Positions 1 through 4,158 of a DNA stretch of 5,381 bases are shown in pieces. Every line of letters starts with the position of its first letter. Position 1 is the first letter of the stretch. The notes under the pieces are model-generated. The model searched no databases, had not been told where the DNA came from, and saw only the letters and a program-made list of their open reading frames with translations. This DNA is from Thermomicrobiales bacterium. Lineage in GTDB: Bacteria > Chloroflexota > Limnocylindria > Limnocylindrales > CSP1-4. Location: NCBI GenBank assembly GCA_004525275.1, contig SPCO01000121.1:1-5381 (forward strand), written 5' to 3'. The translations under genes were made by a program, and so were the position numbers.

Positions 1-411
1 ATGCTCGCCTGCCTCGCCGATTGCTACGCGGAATTCCAGGACCGCCTCGCGAGCGCGAATCTGATCTGGACATGTGACTGCGGCGCCTGCTCGCGGCTCG
101 ACCGGCTCGACCTCAAGTTCATCCTCCATTCGGGTCCGTACGTGATCCAGTCGATCGCGGGCCGAGAGGAACTCGTCGGGCCGGACGTCGTGATGGCGCA
201 TCGGCTCATGAAGAACGGCGCGGCCGAGCTCGTCGGGCATGGCGCCTACGCCCTGATCACCGATGTCGCGGCTGCAAGTCTCGACGTCCCGACCGACGGC
301 GCCCTCTCACTCGTCGAGACCTACGAGCACTATTCGCCGATCCAGGCCCACGTATTCCCGCTCCGCGAGGCCCGACCGCCATCGATCACCTGGTCGCCAG
401 CGCCTGCCTGA
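1..411 (+). CDS. DUF2652 family protein (class III cyclase-like fold), N-terminus probably missing
   Basis: The 136 visible residues match the C-terminal half of DUF2652 proteins, which look related to class III nucleotidyl cyclase/guanylate cyclase homology domains. What is seen: a Cys cluster CDCGAC (C25, C27, C30), then a strand-loop-strand block LKFILHSGPYVIQSIAG (38-54), then ELVGPDVVMAHRLMKN (57-72), which parallels the cyclase segment G-D-x-V-N-x-A-x-R-L. In my alignment from memory the transition-state Asn position is Val64, while the Arg (R68) is kept, so classical cyclase activity is doubtful. Family members usually carry an upstream half beginning with an 'ADISGYT'-like motif. It is absent here, so the ATG at base 1 is probably an internal Met and the true gene begins left of the window. 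A real truncation cannot be excluded. The stop is TGA at 409-411. The function of the family is unknown to me; probably cytosolic, since no signal peptide or membrane segment is visible. Confidence 0.75.
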   Translation: MLACLADCYAEFQDRLASANLIWTCDCGACSRLDRLDLKFILHSGPYVIQSIAGREELVGPDVVMAHRLMKNGAAELVGHGAYALITDVAAASLDVPTDGALSLVETYEHYSPIQAHVFPLREARPPSITWSPAPA

Positions 412-451
412 CACGCGAGCCGCGAGGGGCGGTCACGCACCCGCACCAGCC

Positions 452-467
452 CGGGTCCGACGACCCG
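452..467 (+). terminator. weak hairpin downstream of the DUF2652 gene
   Basis: CGGGTC (452-457), a 4-nt loop and GACCCG (462-467) form a perfect 6-bp stem about 40 nt after the stop codon. No T-run follows, so it would be a poor intrinsic terminator. It may be only a transcript-end structure or chance in GC-rich DNA. Confidence 0.25.
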
Positions 468-504
468 CAGGTTGCGCTCGTGAGTTAGTGTTGCAGGGTT
501 CGTT

Positions 505-546
505 GGTGCGCCCATGCACCTGCACGTCCGTGGATCACCGGTGCGC
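505..546 (+). other. possible structured 5' leader with alternative pairings
   Basis: The word GGTGCGC occurs at 505-511 and again at 540-546. Between them lies GCACC (516-520), which can pair with GGTGC at either 505-509 or 540-544, giving two mutually exclusive stems. CACCGGTG (536-543) is also self-complementary. The element lies 45-85 nt before the start of the membrane protein gene, so it would be in that gene's 5' UTR if transcription starts further left. No known riboswitch class is recognised. Short stems like these are common by chance in GC-rich DNA. Confidence 0.2.
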
Positions 547-577
547 GCCGTCTCAAAGAATCGGCCCGACCGACATC

Positions 578-585
578 AGAGGGAG
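578..585 (+). promoter_or_regulatory. Shine-Dalgarno site of the MscS-like gene
   Basis: AGAGGGAG lies 5 nt before the ATG at 591. It is the only clear purine-rich ribosome binding site at a gene start in this window, and it fixes the start of the membrane protein. It contrasts with the three other visible starts, which lack one. Confidence 0.8.
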
Positions 586-590
586 AACAA

Positions 591-1352
591 ATGAATCTGG
601 TTGACACACTTACCGAAGCGTTCAACGAGGCGGTCGCCGATCTCGTGAATGCCATTCCGACGCTGGTCGGCGCGCTGGTGATCCTCCTGGTCGGGATGAT
701 CGTCGGGCGGATCGTCGGGCGGATCGTCACAAGGCTCCTGGTTGGAGCCAAGGCGGACACGCTCTTCTCCCGTTATGCGGGCACGGTCTACGGCGACGCC
801 CCCGGGTCGACGAAGCCGACCACGTACGTCGGCAGCCTCGCCAAGTGGCTGATCTATCTCGTGGCCTTCCTGTCCGCGGCAAACTATCTGGGTTGGACCC
901 AGGTCAGCAGCCTGATCAACGACTTCATCGCCTGGCTGCCGAACCTCGTCGTCGCCGTGATCATCGTGCTCTTCGCGCCGGTTCTCGGCCGCATTTTGAA
1001 GACCGCGATCGAGGCTTCCGGCGGCGGACTCGGGCTTTCGAATACCGCGCTCCTGGGGCGGCTCGCCGAATTTACGGTGATCGCGTTCGGGGTCATCATC
1101 GCCCTGTACCAGGTCGGTATCGCACCCGATCTCATCAATATCCTGTTCATCGGCGTCGTCGGTGGAATGGCATTGGCGTTCGGGCTCGCGTTCGGGCTTG
1201 GTGGCCGCTCGGTCGCCGAGGAGATGTCCAAGAACTGGTATGCCCGGTCGATGGACATCGCTGCCCACATCACCGAGGCGACGACGGATGCACCGGCTCG
1301 TCCCGCATCGGCTCGGACGGAGCCCCCGCAACCACCGGCCCAAGGGGCCTGA
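591..1352 (+). CDS. small mechanosensitive channel-like membrane protein (conserved TM-helix repeat type)
   Basis: A 253-residue integral membrane protein of the MscS-related 'conserved TM helix' group (CmpX-like; Pfam TM_helix). Five hydrophobic segments are visible at about 22-48, 82-102, 112-137, 158-177 and 181-204. The first and third each begin with a proline and end with small and basic residues (IPTLVGALVILLVGMIVGR, 22-40; LPNLVVAVIIVLFAPVLGR, 116-134), which is the repeated TM-helix motif. The last one runs into FGLAFGLGGRSVAEEM (197-212), the Gly/Ala-rich pore-helix signature of MscS relatives. The soluble beta domain that follows the pore helix in true MscS is missing: after about residue 217 only an amphipathic stretch and a Pro/Ala-rich tail (235-253) remain. 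By family it should sit in the cytoplasmic membrane and may act in osmotic or membrane-tension responses; channel activity is inferred, not shown. The start is set by the Shine-Dalgarno at 578-585. It appears monocistronic: a terminator-like hairpin follows the stop. Confidence 0.85.
   Translation: MNLVDTLTEAFNEAVADLVNAIPTLVGALVILLVGMIVGRIVGRIVTRLLVGAKADTLFSRYAGTVYGDAPGSTKPTTYVGSLAKWLIYLVAFLSAANYLGWTQVSSLINDFIAWLPNLVVAVIIVLFAPVLGRILKTAIEASGGGLGLSNTALLGRLAEFTVIAFGVIIALYQVGIAPDLINILFIGVVGGMALAFGLAFGLGGRSVAEEMSKNWYARSMDIAAHITEATTDAPARPASARTEPPQPPAQGA
698..728 (+). repeat. in-frame 12-bp tandem repeat, about 2.6 copies
   Basis: GATCGTCGGGCG is repeated exactly at 698-709 and 710-721, followed by a partial copy GATCGTC (722-728). 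It encodes IVGR-IVGR-IVTR (residues 37-48) at the cytoplasmic end of the first membrane helix. Being a multiple of three, it adds or removes one helical turn with an Arg without changing frame. Confidence 0.85.
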
Positions 1353-1368
1353 CCGCCCAGCCGTAACC

Positions 1369-1396
1369 GGCCCCGAGCGCGAGAGTGCTCGGGGCC
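1369..1396 (+). terminator. strong terminator-like hairpin after the MscS-like gene
   Basis: GGCCCCGAGC (1369-1378) and GCTCGGGGCC (1387-1396) form a perfect 10-bp, very GC-rich stem with an 8-nt loop, 16 nt after the stop codon at 1350-1352. The tail is ATCTTCC rather than a true T-run, so efficiency is uncertain, but size and placement fit an intrinsic terminator of the upstream gene. It lies only 10 nt before the -10-like box of the next gene and covers the position where a -35 box would be. Confidence 0.65.
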
Positions 1397-1406
1397 ATCT
1401 TCCGGC

Positions 1407-1412
1407 TATCCT
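1407..1412 (+). promoter_or_regulatory. -10-like hexamer of the glycosyltransferase gene (probable leaderless start)
   Basis: TATCCT ends 6 nt before the GTG start at 1419, so transcription would be expected to begin at or next to the start codon. There is no Shine-Dalgarno in the gap (GCCGGG). No convincing -35 is seen; the expected place (about 1384-1389) is inside the terminator hairpin. Confidence 0.5.
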
Positions 1413-1418
1413 GCCGGG

Positions 1419-2390
1419 GTGGCTCGCCAGCGGATCCCGGACGACGTGTTGTCGCTCGCGCACGCCCGCGCTCGATCGCGGGAGGTACGGGATTGGGCGG
1501 AGGCGGACCGGCTACGGACCCAGATCGAGGACGCGGGCTGGAGGGTCGTCGATCGCGGGACGGACTTTGCGCTGACACCCGCGTCGGCGGCCGACATCGC
1601 GGAGGGAGACCGCGTTCTCTTTGGCTCGAGTGCGAGCGTCCCGTCGCGCCTCACGGAGGCGTCGGCCGGACTCGCGACGGTCGTCCTCGTGGCGACAGAC
1701 TGGCCGGACGATCTCAACCGGGCCGTCGCAGCGTTGAGAGTCGCGCCCGATGGCCTGTCAGTGGTGATCGTTGCGGATGGTCCGTCGATCGAGCAGGCCG
1801 CGGCCCTTGGCGCGTTGCTCAAGGAGACCCCCGCAGGCGAGCCGATCCTGCCTCTCGACGTGGTCCGGACGAGCGAGCGTCTTGGCCATGGTGCTGCCCT
1901 CAACATCGGGATCCGTCGGGCCGTCGGGCCGGTCGTGATCCTGCTCGGCACGAGCTTCGAGCCCACTGGCGATATCGTGACGCCGCTCGTTCGGGCGCTC
2001 GATGATCCGTCCGTGGCGATCGCCGGCGGCTGGGGGATGGTGTCCAGCGACCTGCGCCGGTTCAGGGATGCAACGCCCGGCGACGTCGACGCCATCAAGG
2101 GCGATCTTCAGGCATTCCGGCGCACCGATGCCGAGGCGCGAGGCCCCATCGATGAGCGGTTCTGGGTCCCTCCGTACCTGGACATCTGGTGGAGCCTCGT
2201 CCTGCGCGACGGTGGTGACCGAAATCCGAGTCGTCGGGCGGTCAGCCTCGGGGATCTTCCCATCGAGCGCCACGCCGACCGAGGGCAGACGAGCCTGCCG
2301 CACACCGGGCGCGAGCGAAATGCGAGGCGCAACTTCTATCGGATGATCGATCGCTTCGGGACGCGGCGCGATCTCCTGGTCAGGAACTGA
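1419..2390 (+). CDS. GT2-like glycosyltransferase with N-terminal CysS-tail-like domain
   Basis: A 323-residue protein with two parts. Residues about 6-52 resemble the C-terminal helical domain of cysteinyl-tRNA synthetase: ARSREVRDWAEADRLRTQIE (18-37), then AGWRVVDRGTDFAL, parallel to the bacterial CysS pattern R-x-A-R-x-x-K-D-W-A-x-A-D-x-x-R-D-x-L-x-x-x-G. No synthetase catalytic domain (HIGH, KMSKS) is present. Residues about 85-320 look like a family 2 (GT-A fold) glycosyltransferase: strands TVVLVATDW (87-95) and LSVVIVADG (113-121), the LNIGIRRAVGPVVILLGTSF block (161-180), and PIDERFWVPPYLDIWWSLVL (243-262), where D255 takes the place of the usual ED acceptor-site base. The expected DXD metal site reads GTS (177-179), so sugar-nucleotide binding may differ or activity may be lost. 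No membrane segment, hence cytosolic. Donor and acceptor are unknown. The GTG start is chosen because the CysS-like homology begins within a few residues and a -10-like box lies just before it; an in-frame GTG at 1446 would cut into that domain. Confidence 0.75.
   Translation: MARQRIPDDVLSLAHARARSREVRDWAEADRLRTQIEDAGWRVVDRGTDFALTPASAADIAEGDRVLFGSSASVPSRLTEASAGLATVVLVATDWPDDLNRAVAALRVAPDGLSVVIVADGPSIEQAAALGALLKETPAGEPILPLDVVRTSERLGHGAALNIGIRRAVGPVVILLGTSFEPTGDIVTPLVRALDDPSVAIAGGWGMVSSDLRRFRDATPGDVDAIKGDLQAFRRTDAEARGPIDERFWVPPYLDIWWSLVLRDGGDRNPSRRAVSLGDLPIERHADRGQTSLPHTGRERNARRNFYRMIDRFGTRRDLLVRN
2380..2390. other. tail-to-tail overlap of two convergent genes
   Basis: The glycosyltransferase stop (TGA, 2388-2390, + strand) and the transporter stop (TGA on the minus strand, 2380-2382) overlap by 11 nt. 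No room is left for a separate terminator, so each transcript must run into the other gene in antisense unless termination occurs inside coding sequence. Confidence 0.9.
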
Positions 2391-3987
2391 TCGCGGGATC
2401 CTTCCGGGGAGCCCGTTCTTCCTGGTGCTCCCAGACCGTCTTCAGCGGGTCGCGCGGGCCGAGCGCGACGGCAGCGATCGGGGCCGCGATCAACGTGATG
2501 ATCCCGGTGCTCAGCAGGACCGTCCTGACCGCGTCCGTGTACGCGAACGCGTAGGCCTCGGCGTTCGCCGGCACGAGGCCTTCGACGAGGGCGCCATATT
2601 GCGGGAGCCCGATGGCGACCAGTACGTTCTGGAACGAATCCACGGCTGCACTGACCTCACCAGGCGGGGAGCCGACAAGGGAGGCCGCGTAGGAGTCGAG
2701 TGCCAGACGGGTCACCAGGAGCGTGACAACGACCAGACCCGCCCGACTTCCGAGCGCCACGGAGACCTCGTTGAGTGCTGCCGCGCTGGCCGGGAGACCC
2801 TTCGGCACGCTGGCGAAGATGATCGCCGTCCGGACGGTGGCCGCGATGACGAAGCCCGCCCCGATCATGAGGAAGGCGAGGGCGAAGCCTACATATCCCA
2901 CGCCGGGGCGCAGGATGAGCCCGATCAGCACGCTCCCGAGACCGACTGCCAGAACGCCCATGAAGACGAGCGAACGTGGTCCGAACTTCCCGATCAGGAT
3001 CCCCGCAATGGGACCTGCGACAACGAGCGCGGCCATGAACGGGAGCGTTGCCACGACCGCGAGAAATGGCCCGTAGCCGAGGATGAGCTGGAAGTAGATC
3101 GGCACCTGGAGCATGACCGAGGCCTGGGCGTAGGCGATGACAAATCCGACGAAGAGCGCCGTCGCAACCGCCCGCCGCTCGACGCGGCCACGAGTCGGAT
3201 CGAGGCGCCGGCGCCGTCCCTCCGCGACGAGACCACCCACGATCAGCGTCAAGCCGACGGCCGAGAAGGCGCCGCGCACCAGATTTGCCCCTTCTCCCTG
3301 GAAGCCGATCAAACCGGCGGTCAGGATGACGATCCCGAACGCCCACGTCGCCGTCGCCATCGGCACGGCGCGATCCGCTCCATCGCGGACGGGCAGGTCG
3401 CCCCAGGATGATCGGGCGATCCAGAGGGCAACCGCCGCGGCGACCACGGCCGCGAGATACGCGGGCCAGCGAGCACCGCTCGGACCAAACAGGGTCAGGA
3501 GGACCGGGCCTGCAGCGACCGCAGCGCCATAGGCCCCATAGGCGATCCCGATGGCCGTCGCGCGTGGGATCCCCGAGTATCGAGTCGCGACCCCGGCCAA
3601 TGCCATCGGCAGGACGATGCTCGCGCCACCGACCCCGACGAACTGGATGACGACGAAGAGCGGGCCATCGGTGACGACGATCCCGGCAAATGCGGTCACG
3701 GTCATAGCCGCGAGGGCGCCGATCATGATCCGTCGCCGGCCGTCGGCGTCTCCGAGCACGCCACCGACAAGCAGCATTCCGGCCCCCAGGACGGCCCCGA
3801 GAAGGAGCAGCAGCTGGCTATCGTCGTTGGATCGGACGGCGGACTGGACGCTGGCCAGACCGGGCGCGTAGACGCGTGGGGCCAGCCCGGAGGCGAATAG
3901 CGCAACAGACGCAGCGATCAGCGTGCGCAGTGCACGATGGTCAGCGCCCAAGTCGCGAAGAAAGGTCGGGAGCGAGACCCGTCGCAT
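2380..3987 (-). CDS. MFS transporter, DHA2 (EmrB/QacA-like, 14-helix) family exporter
   Basis: A 535-residue, very hydrophobic protein whose length and number of hydrophobic segments fit the 14-helix DHA2 branch of the major facilitator superfamily: proton-driven export of drugs or other small molecules across the cytoplasmic membrane. Seen: motif A GVLGDADGRRR (76-86) between helices 2 and 3; a motif C-like GAAVAAGPVLLTLFG (154-168) in helix 5, the mark of antiporters; a central basic loop (257-272); and the second-half segment ATVRTAIIFASVP (383-395) followed by ASAAALNEVSVALG (400-413), typical of the family. A long loop at about 438-475 precedes the last helix (485-508). The C-terminus is short and charged. 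The start ATG (3985-3987) has no Shine-Dalgarno but a -10-like box 7 nt before it. The gene is divergent from the binding-protein gene and its last 11 nt overlap the end of the convergent glycosyltransferase gene. The substrate cannot be told from sequence. Confidence 0.9.
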   Translation of the reverse strand: MRRVSLPTFLRDLGADHRALRTLIAASVALFASGLAPRVYAPGLASVQSAVRSNDDSQLLLLLGAVLGAGMLLVGGVLGDADGRRRIMIGALAAMTVTAFAGIVVTDGPLFVVIQFVGVGGASIVLPMALAGVATRYSGIPRATAIGIAYGAYGAAVAAGPVLLTLFGPSGARWPAYLAAVVAAAVALWIARSSWGDLPVRDGADRAVPMATATWAFGIVILTAGLIGFQGEGANLVRGAFSAVGLTLIVGGLVAEGRRRRLDPTRGRVERRAVATALFVGFVIAYAQASVMLQVPIYFQLILGYGPFLAVVATLPFMAALVVAGPIAGILIGKFGPRSLVFMGVLAVGLGSVLIGLILRPGVGYVGFALAFLMIGAGFVIAATVRTAIIFASVPKGLPASAAALNEVSVALGSRAGLVVVTLLVTRLALDSYAASLVGSPPGEVSAAVDSFQNVLVAIGLPQYGALVEGLVPANAEAYAFAYTDAVRTVLLSTGIITLIAAPIAAVALGPRDPLKTVWEHQEERAPRKDPAISS

Positions 3988-3994
3988 CAGGCAG

Positions 3995-4023
3995 ATGGTA
4001 CTCGGATACCGGACCGGCCCTAA
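3995..4023 (-). promoter_or_regulatory. probable promoter of the MFS transporter (leaderless)
   Basis: On the minus strand TACCAT (4000 down to 3995) ends 7 nt before the ATG at 3987, with CTGCCTG between and no Shine-Dalgarno. A weak -35-like TTAGGG lies at 4023 down to 4018 with a 17-nt spacer. The arrangement predicts a transcript starting at or next to the ATG. One CCGGACC word (4009-4015) lies in the spacer and another (4029-4035) just upstream. Confidence 0.45.
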
Positions 4024-4145
4024 CGCTTCCGGACCGCACTCGTTACCCAGGCAGAGGCCTCGCGGTCCGATCCCATCGTTCCCCCGGCGGTGTGGACCTG
4101 CGAGGCCTCATGACGTGGTCGAGGGGGCATCTTCGTGACCGGACC
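4009..4145. repeat. CCGGACC words across the divergent promoter region
   Basis: CCGGACC occurs at 4009-4015, 4029-4035 and 4139-4145, all in the same orientation. The first two are 20 bp apart, about two helical turns. The third directly abuts the -10 box of the binding-protein gene, and the first lies in the spacer of the transporter promoter. The shorter core GGACC recurs at 4094-4098 and inverted (GGTCC) at 4064-4068. They could be sites for one regulator acting on both genes; this is inference from position only. Confidence 0.4.
4054..4109. repeat. interrupted inverted repeat in the divergent intergenic region
   Basis: The left arm GAGGCCTCGCGGTCC (4054-4068) is complementary to GGACC-T-GCGAGGCCTC (4094-4109), with a single bulged T at 4099 and a 25-nt spacer. 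Fifteen pairs match. Each arm also contains the 8-bp palindrome GAGGCCTC (4054-4061 and 4102-4109), starting 48 bp apart. It lies between the two divergent promoters and, if both transcripts are leaderless, it is not transcribed from either, which favours a protein-binding site over an RNA hairpin. Confidence 0.65.
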
Positions 4146-4151
4146 TATACT
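4146..4151 (+). promoter_or_regulatory. -10 box of the binding-protein gene (probable leaderless start)
   Basis: TATACT, a near-consensus -10 hexamer, ends 7 nt before the ATG at 4159. The gap CCCGGCG holds no Shine-Dalgarno. No -35 is visible at the usual distance (4122-4129 is G-rich), which suggests an activator or a -10-driven promoter. It is the best -10 sequence seen in the window. Confidence 0.6.
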
Positions 4152-4158
4152 CCCGGCG

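Noticed and set aside
486..491. TAGTGT as a -10 box for the MscS-like gene
   Set aside because: It fits only TANNNT, with no -35 at the proper distance; too weak to call, although a promoter is expected somewhere in 412-570.
601..606. Perfect TTGACA -35 hexamer
   Set aside because: It is inside codons 4-6 of the MscS-like gene and no -10-like hexamer lies 16-18 nt downstream.
576..1463. Long open frame of 295 codons on the minus strand opposite the MscS-like gene
   Set aside because: The translation is rich in Arg, Asp, Gly and Pro with no recognisable domain, as expected for the antisense of a GC-rich gene; the + strand frame has clear membrane motifs and a Shine-Dalgarno.
1419..1575. Remnant of a full cysteinyl-tRNA synthetase gene fused by deletion
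   Set aside because: No HIGH or KMSKS catalytic sequence is nearby, the frame is intact and has its own -10-like box, so it looks like a stable domain fusion rather than a gene remnant.
2407..2432. GGGAGC/GCTCCC 6-bp stem as terminator of the glycosyltransferase transcript
   Set aside because: A 14-nt loop, no T-run and location inside the transporter coding end; easily chance.
2425..3411. Open frame of 328 codons on the + strand opposite the MFS gene
   Set aside because: The product is mostly Asp/Arg/Glu/Gly, a typical mirror of a hydrophobic transporter; the minus strand frame carries MFS motifs A and C over its whole length.
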